Assembly (NCBI GenBank): GCA_030549775.1
Contig: CM060173.1
Location: forward strand, 29,764,032-29,828,031
Direction of reading: 5' to 3'
DNA: 64,000 nucleotides
From: Tamarix chinensis
Lineage: Eukaryota > Streptophyta > Magnoliopsida > Caryophyllales > Tamaricaceae
The position numbers and the translations under genes were made by a program. Positions within the stretch are counted from its first letter, which is position 1; each line of letters begins with the position of its first letter. This document shows positions 1-12,537 of this stretch, one piece after another. Below the pieces are notes generated by a model. The model saw only the letters and a list, made by a program, of their open reading frames with translations. It searched no databases and was not told the origin of the DNA.

Positions 1-189
1 GAGGTATGCCTCTCTACTCCAAAATCCACCCAAATAATATGGTTTCATTGATCAAGAAAGTTGGAACCAATTTATTATATACTGTCTTTTAGACGATTTT
101 AAGGTATTTATTAAATAAAAATAAAAATTTTTGATTAAAAATATTTCATTGACATTTAAATAAACATGTGCTTATATTTAGGCTTGTAA

Positions 190-985
190 CATATGAAAAA
201 ATTGCCAAAAATAAAGAGATTACTAAGCAGAATAAATACCAGCATAATATGGCTCACTTGCAAAGGCTATGCAAGCCTTAAAGAGGAGTTGGTATGAGAT
301 TTTAATTTATTTATTCACATGTAAAAGTCTAATGCTATAATAATATTATAAATGTAAGATTAATTTTTTATTTATAGCTCATAGTCTATGACTTAGATCT
401 ATATACCTCATCCATCAATATTGGTATATTATGGAAGAAGTCTAGAGCAACAAAAGATGGATATATTAATGAAGATGTAGATGTTGCTGCCAGAACAATT
501 TGTGAGTTTGTAGATATCCCAAACCCTAATTAGTTTTTATTTAGAAAACTATTATATTATGTTTATTCCTATAAGCTAAATTCAAATATATTGCATACAT
601 TACAGGATGAACTTGAAACGTCAGATTCTGTGGAGGGGGTAAACCACTATAACATTATGTCCCAAGCTATAGGAATTTTAGAACACATTGGAAGATACAG
701 GGGTCTTGGATTAGGTGTTACGAGAACGAGCGTGTGTGGTCAATCTCATGGTTCTCATAGCACTAATGTATAAGTGGCTATCCTCACCCAGAAATTAAAA
801 ATGAAATTTGAATGGATGGAAACAATGGAGCAAGAGTTGTCATTTATCAAATCTCAAGGGTATAAGCTATCCAATTCAGTTGACAATGATCATCTTCACA
901 TACCTAATATAAATAGCGTTAGAGATATTTGCGAAGCTGATGCACTTCTTTCTTCTCTTCTCGAGATAAATATTACAAACTAAAA
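190..985 (+). pseudogene. CACTA transposase C-terminal fragment (Transposase_24-like), broken
   Basis: Reading across frames and two apparent introns gives the plant En/Spm signature in order. First is a KQNKYQHNMAHLQ-like stretch (about 210-260) ending in SLKEEL, then WKKSRATKDGYINED (about 433-475). Next comes a segment resembling the D-x-x-x-QA-x-G-x-x-EH-x-GR-x-RG motif (about 650-715: SQAIGILEHIGRYRGLG), followed by a C-terminal coiled-coil-like tail (800-880). In the family this region belongs to the protein that moves the element. Here the frame changes several times and no continuous reading frame survives. The family call is confident, but no function is expected. Confidence 0.75.
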
Positions 986-1579
986 ATTGTTATTAAATGT
1001 ATTTAGTGTCATAAATAATTAAGAATGTGTAATATTTAATATTCTGCATAAATGTGAATTATTAGCAAATGACCTTTCAACTCTTTTTAAGAAAGGAAGT
1101 GTACTCATTAGTTATAATATCTAAATGCAACCAACCCATGGGTATAACTTGACCCTTAATACAAGGCCAGTAAGTATTAACACTCCAATCATTGGCATTA
1201 TGTCCTTACCTTGTTATAAATAAGGCGATGAGGCAACCACAATGCTAGAAGCTCATGGAAGCTTCGTGCCTTGGCCTGCGGATTAGATTTGTCTCACTAT
1301 TGAAGAGGTAATGACATTCAAAATCATTATTATACGCTATTTGTTACTTACATTGTTTATACCTTTTTCATATATATATACTCAATAAATATTTCATTTA
1401 TTATTATGAATTAAGGAATCAAAAAAGAAGAATACTCCTAGGAGTAAAATGAAGAGAGGTATTAGCAAAATGAGCAACACAAAAGAGGACGATACTAAAA
1501 GAAAGATAGCTAAATTAGAAAAATCAGTTGCCCCATAAAATATTTCATCTTCAAAGAAGAACCAACCTCCACCAACAGT

Positions 1580-2710
1580 AGCTTTATTATATTTCTATGC
1601 CCAAAACTACCTTAGTGACAATTATATTTTCATTAATTATCATCCTGATCGTATGTTGGGAGAGACGACACTACTTATATGGTATCAGTGGTTGACATAA
1701 GTGAAATTTATAATGAGGAATGGATGTCAACCACAAGTGTTGTTATCTATGTTACGCAAGTATTATTTCATATTTCTAATTTTAGTACTTCTTATTGCAT
1801 TGAAATTTTTATGACCTCTTATATAAATTATAAGTTATTAACAAATATGCATTCTTATTGTCATCCATAGATTGGTAGCTAGTCATGCTGTCGTGGAGGG
1901 AATGTTATCCTCTATTGTGTTTGTGTGCCTATACAACATAGCTGATGGTACTATAATAAGAGAGGGTAGGCACATAAACTATTTAGTGGATAAAATTTTG
2001 ATTGATGGATACAACAAACTTTATCTTATTCCTCACCTGGAAAATGAAAATTGGGTTTTGTATGCCATCTGACCTGATCGTAATAAAGTCTATACATTTG
2101 ATTCCTTTCAAACATATAACATGCTTTTTGATGTCGCTCGTCGTGGTGGGAAAGCATTTATTGACAAGATAGTATACTTTTTACTTCTTATTTTATTAGC
2201 TTATTTATGCATATATTCTACTTTAATTATTTTAGGTATATATACTTACAATATTGTGTATCTAACTCTATTTATTAGGGCACTGCGAATGGTGTATTAG
2301 AGGATAGGTGGGAATGGTGTCCCAAACCCAAAGAGTCTTGAATATGAGGCTGTAATGGTAAGTAGGAAGAAAAATATTTTTTATTTTATTTTAATTCAAA
2401 TTAATATTTAATAGTTAGAGAGCTAACTTTGACAATGTCCACATGATTATTGTGGATACTATGTATATAGAGCAATGGATCTGGTAGTTAAAAACAGATT
2501 GGTCAACATAGATCCAAGCTATGTATGTTGTTTTTACATATTTTTTCATTAATGAATAATGACATATATATTTGGTACTTGACTTCAATATTAACTGAAT
2601 AATCAAAACTTGTAAATTTGTAGTTTTTCATTAATGGTTATACATGATGAAATTGATGAAGTTAGAGAGCAATGGGCCAAGCATGTGCACTCATACATTC
2701 TATATTAGGG
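1580..2710 (+). pseudogene. Ulp1-type cysteine protease remnant of the CACTA element
   Basis: Fragments match the C48 SUMO-protease domain found in plant CACTA proteins: KLYLIPHLENENWVLYAI (about 2017-2070), then VYTFDSFQ after an in-frame TGA, then CGYYVYRAMD (about 2453-2482), and finally DEIDEVREQWAKHV (about 2650-2690) after an intron-like gap. The catalytic Cys and the Asp segment are still visible. The catalytic His, normally in a G-N-H-W context, appears replaced (NENW). The in-frame stop after YAI and the missing His make it inactive. It lies downstream of the transposase fragment on the same strand, as in intact elements. Confidence 0.75.
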
Positions 2711-3004
2711 ATCTACATTCAACATACATGTTTAGGTTTGTATTTCATCTACATCTTTTGGTCATCTAGGTTATGATCTATGAACTTTTGACTTTGGAGT
2801 GTACAACTACCAAGTTGTGGTACGCCTACTAATTTTGATTCCTGGGTATGCCTAGTGTATTGAGCCATACCAATTATAGATTGATTGAAAATATGTAGTA
2901 TCATTTGGGAGGAAGACATACATGTATATATAAATTGATGCTATTTGACATTACAGATTTGGTAAATATTTGAACATACAAATGTGTATATGGGTTGGAA
3001 AAAA

Positions 3005-3632
3005 AATAATATATATAAAAAAAAGACAAGTTTTAATAATGGTTCTTACTTAAACTGTTATTATATGATGTTTTAATAATGGTTTTAAGTAAGAACCATT
3101 ATTAATACCATTTTTAATAACGGTTATCCATAAAAACAGTTATTAAAAGTTGGCATTTAGTCTCCATTAGTGTTTAATAAATGTGTAATCGATGATTAAA
3201 ACCTTAAATTGGATGTGTTTTAACAACAATTTTAACTCAAAACCATTATTAAAAGATTCATTTAATGCGTAATCAATTATTAAAACCCTAAATTGAATTT
3301 GTTTTAACAATAGTTTTAACTCAAAACCAGTATTAAAAGATCTATTTAATGCTTATTTAATTTAATAAATGTGTATCAATGATTAAAACCTTAATTCATT
3401 GACATTTTAATAATATTTTTTGGATAAATTGTTATTAAAATATTATTTTTAATAATGGTTGTGACTTACAAACCGTTATTAAATACCAAGTTTATCCCAA
3501 TATTCACAATTTTTTGAATATTTTTTATGATAGTTATGAACCATTATTAAAGCTTTAATAATGAGTGATTCAATAATGGTTTAAAACCATTACTAAAATC
3601 ATAAAATAACCGTTATTAAAACCTATTTTCTC
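3005..3632. repeat. CACTA subterminal repeats
   Basis: A short motif close to TTTAATAATGGTTTTAA occurs many times in both orientations, for example around 3030, 3070, 3090, 3115, 3220, 3310, 3450, 3545 and 3590. CACTA elements carry such clusters inside each terminus as transposase-binding arrays. The density drops sharply outside the element. Confidence 0.8.
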
Positions 3633-3640
3633 GAGCAGTG
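3622..3640 (-). repeat. CACTA right terminal inverted repeat
   Basis: The complement reads CACTGCTCGAGAAAATAGG and ends exactly at the outer edge of the subterminal repeat block. CACTG is a variant of the usual CACTA start. The partner at the left end is outside the window. Confidence 0.75.
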
Positions 3641-5060
3641 CATGATAATGAAGATTTGACATTCTTAATATTGGATTCTATTATAATATATGTCTTTGAT
3701 GATAATATGACTCTGACTAACCATAATGGATGTATTTTGACTAATTCTTGCAGGTATGTAACATATTTTTAAGGAGAAGATTTATACACTTTAAGATGTC
3801 AACATATTTAAGTTTTCATATGTTACAAGTTATTATAAGTTAAAGAAGTTATTATGCATAGAAGTCAAACTTACAAGTCAAAGAAAACTTAGGGACCATT
3901 CTTATGTAAATTAGGCCTTTTGTTAGTTTTTTCCATATAATAATTAGTTATGTTTGTTGTAATAAATTTTCTTCTGATTCATGTGCTATATAGGTTAGTG
4001 ATATGTTGTTATTACTAGTTAGTGTGCTAGTTAGCCAGGTGTATATTACCTTGGCACCATAGTGTTCTACTTAGCAAAGTATGAATGCTTATGTAAATAC
4101 ATGTTGCGACACTTTGTAACATAGATGATAAGTCGAATATTTTGAAATCAAATACAAGTATAACACTTAGCTATCTTTTCTCTCTTTGAGTAAAAGTTTC
4201 TAACTAATATTACTTGGAGTAATCTTAGATAGAATACTTTGAATGTATTCTTAAAGAAACATTAAAAGTTATATTTTTGTTGAATCTTGTTTAAATATTC
4301 ATAATATTTTTTAAATCTTGTTTGAATATTGCTTGAGGACTCTCCTTCTTCTTCAACTTCAACCCATCAAATCACCTTTTCTTTTTCTAACCTTCAAATC
4401 TTCATTTTTATCATAAGATTAACTTTATAATTTTTGTTTTATATCACTCCACAAGAATTAAAATCTTTCTATCCAAATTAAACCACATTCGTACAACCTA
4501 GATTTCTTCTTTAGATGCTTCTGTTCCCTTTCTCCTCCCCTACTCCCCCTTTTTCTCTTCATTCTCTTAACCTCCTTTGTCATCATATTTTTACCATATT
4601 CAACATCAATTGCACCGAGAGATCTTCAAAACCGATTTAATTAAAAAAAGAAGAAGTTGTTAGTATATGTTGCTGAGTGTTGGAATCCTATAACAATTTT
4701 CTTATCAATCGCCAAAGACGAGGAGTTTGATTCCAAGTAGATAATTCGAAGAAAATATGACTTCCTTTGGAAACAATTTGCTTATTTGTTAATACATTGA
4801 TTTATGATGACCAACAATTTCTCTAAATTTTTCTTGGTTGACGAGTAGAGACAATGGCCAAATATGGGATGTGTTACATGTGTATTTGTTGACAGATTAC
4901 CCATGATTTATTCCACAAATTATCTGAGTCAAGAAGTTAGTGATGGAGATGTAACATAGTAATAGTAGTAGATGTAGCGATGAATGGTTTTTAGATTTTT
5001 TTCCTCAATATGATATCAATTTGGCAAGTGTAATTATATTATCTACGGAAATGTATTAGA
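3641..5060. other. AT-rich intergenic sequence, nothing recognised
   Basis: I found no coding similarity on either strand. There is a pyrimidine-rich patch around 4490-4570. This is the stretch into which the copia element at 5061 inserted. Confidence 0.5.
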
Positions 5061-5327
5061 TGTTAGGACACAAAATGTAGAATGAGAGTTTTAGTCATAA
5101 GAAAGGAAAGAAATAGAGAGAAGAATCTATTTCTTGATACTCGAAGAATTGTATTATTCTGTAGAATGAATACAATGCTATATATTTATAGACACACACA
5201 CACACACAATTCTAACCATCTCAGACTAAAATATCTAATAACTAATTACCATATTAGTTATCTATTTGCTAAACTATATTAAGTACATTAAGCACATGAA
5301 TTGATGACTAATGTCTAACTGGTGATA
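5061..5327 (-). repeat. 3' LTR of copia element
   Basis: It shares TGTTAGGACACAAAATGTAG, the GAATACAATGCTATAT segment and the terminal TAACTG-TGATA segment with the LTR at 9653. A (CA)n tract at 5193-5208 replaces the (TA)n tract of the other copy. Confidence 0.9.
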
Positions 5328-5399
5328 CCTCCCTGCAAGTTGAGGATGGGAGTGGAGATGACATACCCATCGTGGACAAAAGATTCCAATGTTGATGAG

Positions 5400-8300
5400 A
5401 AGGCAAGACCTTTGTCAAGACATCAACCAATTGGGATGGAGTAGGCAAATAAGTGAGTTATAGAAGTCCTTCCAGCACTTTATCACATATGAAATGGCAA
5501 TCAATTTCAATGTGTTTTGTCCTTTCATAAAATACAGGATGACGAGCAATGTGTAGAGCAGACATGTTGTCACAGTGAAGAGATAATGGTTTGAGATTTG
5601 TGAGACCAAGTTATGTAAGAAGATTAACTAACCAAGTGACTTTAGCTGAAGCTTGTACCATGACCCTATATTCTACTTTAACTAAAGATCTGGAAACCAC
5701 AGCTTGCTTTTTGGATTTCCAGCTAATCAGGGATGAACCTAGAAGAACCAAATAGCCAGTAACTGACTTGCATGTAGTGGGGCATGCAACCCAGTCATAA
5801 TTAGAGAAAGCTTGAAGTTTTAACTAGTCTAATGCACAAAGAATAATTCCTTGATGAAGTGTCCCTCAAACATAATGAAGAACATGTGTAAGAGCCTACA
5901 AATGAGGGAGACGAGGACTTTGCATGAATTAGCTAATAGTTTGTACTGTTAAAGAAAGGTCTGGTCTTGTGTTGGTAAGAAAATTAAGTTTACCAATGAG
6001 GGCATGATATAATGTTGGATATGGTATTAAAACACCTTTAGAAGCATGAAGTTTGACATTGAGGGGAAGAGGTGTTTTAGTGATGGATTCTGTAGTTAAA
6101 GAAGAATGAGTGAGGAGATCATTGGCATATTTGTGTTGGGTAAGAGCTATACCACGTGGTAAACAGTGAAATTCTAATCCAAGGAAATAATGAATTCGGC
6201 AAGGTTTTTTATGGTGAAGGTATCATGGAATTGATCTTTAAGATGATGAATATCTATTTGATCAGATTTAGTGATCACCATCTCATCGACATATATTGCC
6301 ACAATAATATTTTCATGACACCCATCCTTAAGAAAAATGGAATAATCATGCCTTGTATGTTAAAACCCTTGAGCTAGTAATGTAGCAGTAAGCTTCTCAA
6401 ATTATTGTCTTGAAGCCTATTTTAGGCCATATAAAGACTTGACTAATTTGAAAACATGATTCTGAGGGTTGGGAATCCTCTGTGGCATTTTCATATAGAC
6501 TTGTTCTTGTAAATCACCATGGAGGAAGGCATTATTGACATCTAATTGATGTAGAGGCCATCCTTTTGATGCAGCAATGACAATGATACACCTAATGGTT
6601 TCCATTTTGATAACTAGGGAGAATGTTTCTTGAAAATCAATCCCCTCTTTTTGATTGAACCTTTTGCAAATAGCCTTTCCTTATATCTCTCTAATGTGCC
6701 ACCAGCTTTTAGTTTAATCTTATAAACCCATTTGCAACCTATAGCCTTTTTTATAGGAGGGAATGGAACAACTTCTAAGTCTAATTAGATTGCAAAGAAC
6801 TAATTTCCTTGTCCATAGCATTAATTCAATTGGGATCATTAAAAGTTTCTTGGTAAGAGGTAGGTTTGTGAAAGGAAGGTATAGAAGGAGATGATTGAGT
6901 TTGAACTATGCCACATCAGTGAGAGGAGCTGCTATAGGAACAAATATAATATGATAGATGGGAGGGTGGTTTGTGAGTTTTACTAGATCTACGAGGAGTT
7001 GGTTGAGACAGTTGTTGATCATTCCGACTGAGGTGTTGTGATATATCAGATACATTGGGGGATAGATCATATGGATGTTGAGTGCAAGAACTATTCTAAT
7101 GAAGTTTTGATGGTGAAGAAATAGATTATTGGGAATATTCAGGAGAAGATTTATGGTTTTGTGAGGGTTGAAAAATAGGTGAAGGATGGTCTAGAATGAA
7201 GATAGGAAGTGTGGTATGTACTGTGTTTGGAGATGAGAGATGAAATGGGAAGATATGTTCATGAAATGTAACATTTCTACTGACTGTAATTTGTTTATTA
7301 TGAAGATTCATGACTTTGTTACCCTTTTTTTCCAGTGACATATCTTAAGAAAACACAAGGATAAGATCTGGGATGGAATTTATGGTTGTGGATAGAATTA
7401 GTGGATGTGAAACAAAGACAACCAAATGTTTGAGGTTTTCATAATTAGGTGGTTTATTGTAAAGGATTTCATAAGGGGATTTATGTTGTGGTAAAATGGT
7501 AGAAGGAAAAGGTTGATGAGATAATTTGTAGTAAGAATGCAATCAGCCCAATATTGGATTGGAAATATAGTGCACTAGCTACTTCAAGGATGTGTTTATG
7601 CTTTCTTTCTACTCTACCATTTTATTGTGGTGTATAGACACATGTAGTTTGAATTCGAATATCTTTATTATTGGAATAGGTAGTGGCTGCAGTACCGAGA
7701 AACTCATGTGCATTGTCACACCTTATTGATTTAATGTGGAGATTGAAATGGATATGAATGTAAGTAATAAAGGCTTGTAAGATAGGGAAATTATTGCTCT
7801 TATGTGTCAATAAATGAGTCTAAGTGGCTCGTGAATGGTCATCTACAATGGTGAGAAAATATTTGAATCCATCGTATGTTGAGGATTGATAAGGCCCCCA
7901 AATATCAATATGGATTAAGTCAAACAATAGGGAATTGTGAGAATTACGAACAGGAAAAGATTTCTTGCATTGCCTTGCCTTTAGGCAGATTTTACAAATA
8001 TATATATTTGGAAATTTACAATGTTGTAAATGAGCTAAGTATTAAAACTATTGGAATGGTAAATGTACTAAACGACAAAGCCAAAGTTCTTGATTAGAGA
8101 GATTACATGTAGAATAAAAACAAGAGTGATCTGTCATATTCAAAATGGTTGATTCTTTGGTATGCTCTAGCCATTTTTGGGTAGATGGGTTTTGATGAGC
8201 AGTGTATAATCCATAACTTCTTCTTCCAAGAGTCACCAACTTACTATTCGAATAGTCCCTTAGAAAACGAGACTCAGAAGTGAAAATGAGATTTGAGGAA

Positions 8301-9585
8301 AATTGTGTGGCAAGTTTGCTGATAGATAGAAGATTAAATTGAAAGTCAGGTACATGTAGAACATTATTTAGTATGATAGAAGGTGTGAGTTGAATGTTCC
8401 TAGTGTGTCGTATAGGAACTTGATGGCCATTAGGTATAGTAATATATCTGGTAGGATGAATAGCAGTATATGACATAAACAGATGTAAGTGAGGTGTAAT
8501 GTGGTAAATGGCTCCACTGTCTATGATCCAATCAAAATTATACTTAGTAGAAAGAAAACATGTACTATGCTTACCTACCATCATGGCAACTGAAGTCCCA
8601 CCCATTTTTGAGTTTGTGTTAGGTTGATTTATCAACTATAAAAGTTGAACATACTACTCCTGGGTAAAAATAGGACCTTGCATACTGTTGTTTTGTTTAG
8701 CTGACTCGATCATATTTGTCTCGACATGTGCAGCAAATTTCTTAGTTCCTTTGCCCCTTTGTTGTTGTTAGGATAACCATGAATCTTGCAGCATCATTCA
8801 TTAGAATGTCCTAGTATCTTACAATGAGTACAGTAATAATTATTCTTCTTGTATCCAGTTCCTTTCTGTGGTTGAATGTTTTGTTGTCAAAAATGAGAGT
8901 ATAAGGATGAAAACTCTTGAGTTAAGCTTGAAGTTGCCTGTAACAAATTGTAACATTCATTCACAGTTGGCGGTGGTTTCATCATCAGAATATTTCCTCG
9001 AACTGGAGTATAACTCTCATTGAGTCCCATCAAGAATTGCATGAGTTATTGATTTTCAAGCAATTCAAGAAATTTTGGACTGTCAGAAACATCGATTAGG
9101 TTAGTGTACTCATCCCACAATTTCTTTATTTTGGTGTAATAGTTAGCGATAGACAAGTTTCCCTGTGAAATGAGGCATATTTCTTTCTGTACTTGAAAAA
9201 TCTTTGTGCTAGATGACTGGCCAAAACGAGATTCAAGTTCTTTCCATGCTTACATTGATGTCTTGCAAAATAAAACACTGCTTCCAATTTCAACATTGAT
9301 CGAGTGCATGATCCAAGAAAGCACCATACTATTGCATTTCTTATAGTATTGTAATAATGGCGAATCTGCACTTGGTATGGGAATCTTCCCTTCAACGAAA
9401 GATAACTTGCTTTTCGCATTGAGAGAGATCTCAACTGATTGTCTCCAATGATGGTAATTTTCTCCATCAAGAAGCTTAGTTGCAAGATTGTAATTCGGAT
9501 GATCCGAGTGATGAAGATACAGAGAATGGTTTGTATCAATTTCATCGATTATTGTTGGGTTGGTTTGGTATTGATTTCGCTGCAT
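5400..9585 (-). pseudogene. copia gag-pol polyprotein remnant
   Basis: Read on the minus strand, the gag N-terminus is at 9585-9250 (start MQRNQYQTNPTIIDEI, with LLDGENYHHWRQSVEISL typical of copia gag). A CCHC-like knuckle lies around 8840-8770. The protease has WIIDSGA at about 8550-8530. The integrase pre-domain ends in LWLCR near 8060. Integrase core pieces are at 7810-7622 and 7542-7345. The reverse transcriptase contains [14 protein letters not shown] at about 6565-6520, and RNase H pieces run to about 5400. The longest uninterrupted frame is only 195 residues, and the rest is broken by stops and frameshifts. The element cannot make its own proteins. Confidence 0.9.
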
Positions 9586-9632
9586 TTTGGATCTTGGTTT
9601 TGAGAGGGTTTAATGAAAATCAAAGGTTCATA

Positions 9633-9644
9633 GGCTCTGATATT
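9633..9644 (-). other. Primer-binding site of copia element
   Basis: On the minus strand AATATCAGAGCC lies 8 bases inside the 5' LTR. It matches the TGGTATCAGAGC site complementary to plant initiator tRNA-Met, apart from two positions. Confidence 0.8.
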
Positions 9645-9652
9645 ATATCGGA

Positions 9653-9869
9653 TGTTAGGACACAAAATGTAGAGTGACAATTTTAGTCGTAATAAAGGAA
9701 AGAAACAGAGAGAAGAATCTCTTTCTTGATAACTCCAATAATTGTAGTATTTTGCAGAATGAATACAATGCTATATATATATATATATATATATATACAA
9801 TTCTAACTAGCTTAGACTAAAATACATTAAGCACATTAATTAATGACTAATGACTAACTGATGATAACA
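9653..9869 (-). repeat. 5' LTR of copia element
   Basis: It begins TGTTAGGACAC and ends TGATAACA on the plus strand. Read in element orientation it runs TGTTATCA to CCTAACA. A TATA-like CTATAAATATATAG is present in the 3' LTR copy, and here the same place is an expanded (TA)n run (9772-9797). Confidence 0.9.
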
Positions 9870-10520
9870 TGTATTTATAGATTAAAAAAATTCATTCACC
9901 ATTATAATATTTGTGTTAGTGGATATAAGATATCCATTCACTACCATAAGATAAGATATGCATTTCATCTTTGTCGGATGTATACTTGTTGATATATATA
10001 AGATGTATATTCATAATCATAATATGTATATTTTTTAATATAAAATAAGCATTTCAAATTATAAGACGTGTATATGTATTTATCTCTATAATATGTGCAT
10101 TTGTTAATATAATACGTGGATTCACATGTGCATTTATAATTTTACGATATATCATAAAGATATGTACTTTTTCAATAAGATGTGTTTTCTTTTTAATAAG
10201 ATGTATATTTATAATACATGTATTTGTCCCTTTTTATTTTATAAATAAATGATATATATTTATATTCAAAAATGCGTGTTTTGTTTAATAAAATATGTAT
10301 TCTTACAAGGGAATATGTATATTTATATTTTGAAGATGTATATTTTTGTTGGATAATATGTATTTTATTTCAACACAAAGTTCAATATATTTACAATAAT
10401 GTCACTAAGTCTCTCATATATTTTAGGAAATATGTGTATTTTAATATATAAGACATATATTTATGTATAAAAGATATATTTATTAATACAAAAATAATAA
10501 TATATTTTATATCTTCCTTT
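9870..10520. repeat. Degenerate AT-rich minisatellite
   Basis: Variants of ATAAGATGTGTATTT recur every 20-35 bases (for example near 9950, 9990, 10060, 10095, 10190, 10295, 10345) with heavy divergence. No coding potential is seen. Confidence 0.5.
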
Positions 10521-11140
10521 CATGTCATATTTAAAATAAATTTCAACTAAATTACAAAATTATCATTGTTAAAAGTATTATGTTTCCTAGAACTAGCAAT
10601 AGGATGCAATTAGTACATCAATTATTCTTCACGAATGCTATATATCCAAACTTTAAGCTCAAATCAAAATCTAATTTTAGTATATATATATATTAGTATA
10701 TTAATTTTACTTGTTATTAATAATTAAGTAATATAAACTAATGATAATACACTAAAAAAATAAAAGTATGGCATAAACATAAAATAAATTTATTATATAT
10801 ATTATAACTATCATTATTTTTGTTACTATAATATAAAAAAGATTTTCACTTTTTTATGCCATAATTTTTTATATTTTTATATTATTATTAATTTTTATTA
10901 CCTAATTATTAATAAAAAATAAAATAAATACACTTATATACACCTTTATTAATAAAATTGACAAAAATTATTTTTAATTTTAATTTAAAATTTAGATGCT
11001 TAGCATTTTTCATTAATCATGAAACTAAGCCCTCTATCACCTTTATTACCAATCACCAGCAACAACACCTTGTAGTGTTTAGTTTTACTCAATCTTCAAC
11101 CCATTATTCATGTTGTATTATTATTATTATTATTATTATT

Positions 11141-11179
<39 letters not shown>

Positions 11180-12204
11180 TTGTAAAAATAGATCAAATAT
11201 ATTAAAATTAATAGAGAGAAAAAATATTTATAACTACTACCTACATTAGCTAGTTTAAATCATTAATAATAATTTTTTTTTAAATCGAATACTTTTGACA
11301 TAATTTCGATATCAAAAAGTTCCGAAACGAAAGTATATCAAGTCAATTTTTGGTTGTTAATGCCGTGTCCCCTTGACCATGCAGTCAGGGCACTGCCATA
11401 TGAAAATAAAAATTTTAGACTTTATTTGATTCTAAAAAAATTTAAAATAAAATATTTTTTGAAATTTTTATAAAGAATGTTAAATAATATATTTTTCATT
11501 ATATTATCCATTAATTTTTTTCCTATTTTATTATCTTTTATAAACCAAACATAATAAATACTTCCTTTCTATTTTTTTTTTTTCTTTCCTTTAAAACTTC
11601 TTGAGAATTAAATTGAGTATTAAGGAATTTAAAGTTTTTAATTGTTTATCATGAGATAAAGCATAAATGTTTACCATTTTCCAGATAATACAAGGTACCT
11701 TATTACGTTCAATCCCTACCAATTGATTAGGAATCAATTTCACACAACAATAAAACAATTCAAAGTGATAACAGAAGTGAATTCACCTCTCATTCCTTTC
11801 AATCTTTCCTCACACACCGTGGTCTTGTGTGAACACACCACAAAAAAATGGGAGGGATAGACAGAAACAAGAACACATCCTTAGTTACGATCTCAATTAA
11901 AATTAATATTTGTTTATTGTTTGTACAAATTCGAGGTCAACTAACTTTATTTGTACAAATCATGCCACTTAGGCTTTGATAACGATCATATTTCTTTTAT
12001 ATTATTTTATTATGTGACATTTTACTTTTTGTAAAATTTTAAAATTATCACTACTTTTATTGCAACTTATTATAAATATCTTCAAATAAATTAATTAATA
12101 TTTAAGTACATATATAAAATGTCAATATTCATCGCTTCATATCTTCATTTTAAACATTAATTTACCAAACAAAGCTTCATCATTATTATTGCGGACATGT
12201 GATA
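10521..12204. other. AT-rich intergenic sequence with microsatellites
   Basis: The sequence is AT-rich throughout. An (ATT)n run (about 11116-11142) is followed directly by (TA)n (about 11144-11174). I recognised no gene or element in the rest. Confidence 0.5.
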
Positions 12205-12537
12205 GTATCTACCATGGTTTAAAAAATCGGATCGATAATTAAATCGATATCATAACTGTTTTATTAATTTAGTAGTGGGACTAATATTTTAGACTTATCC
12301 AATCAATGACACATATTAGGTTAAAAAATATAAAAATATTAAAAAAACACATAAATTTAATCATTTTCCAACCGATTTTTAATTATAATCTAAATGACTG
12401 GTCGATTTTTCACTAATCCAACCAAATTTTATTCAATTTTAACTAATTTTGAGCTCCTAAAGATCAGTTTACAGGACTCAATCGATTCACTGACAGGTGA
12501 GGTACTGCTTTTAAAAACTATGGTATCTAGTATCTAC
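12205..12537. mobile_element. Small MITE-like element with 8-bp flanking repeat
   Basis: The octamer GTATCTAC occurs at 12205-12212 and 12530-12537. The interior starts CATGGTTTAAAAAATCGG and ends near AAAAACTATGG, an imperfect inverted pair. An 8-bp duplication and about 315-bp size suit a hAT-type MITE. The last seven interior bases (TATCTAG-like) repeat the flank, so the right boundary is uncertain by seven bases. Confidence 0.55.

Larger units (their letters stand above)
1..3640 (+). mobile_element. CACTA (En/Spm-type) DNA transposon, decayed, 3' portion
   Basis: The right end is defined by a terminal inverted repeat whose complement reads CACTGCTCGAGAAAATAGG (3622-3640), preceded by about 600 bp of short subterminal repeats. 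Fragments of a plant Ptta/En/Spm transposase and of the Ulp1-type protease often carried by plant CACTA elements lie upstream on the same strand. The left end is outside the window, so neither the 3-bp target duplication (CAT follows at 3641) nor the full length can be checked. Stops and frameshifts throughout show a non-autonomous relic. Confidence 0.85.
5061..9869 (-). mobile_element. Ty1/copia LTR retrotransposon, full structure, decayed coding
   Basis: Two direct repeats starting TGTTAGGACACAAAATG (5061 and 9653) bound an internal region. On the minus strand its fragments run gag, zinc knuckle, protease, integrase, reverse transcriptase/RNase H, which is the copia order. A primer-binding site lies inside the right LTR and a purine tract (complement of CCTCCCTGC, 5328-5336) inside the left LTR, so the element reads right to left. 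No exact target duplication abuts the LTRs. TGTATT occurs on both sides but is displaced by three bases on the left. The LTRs differ by many substitutions and indels, so the insertion is old. Confidence 0.92.
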
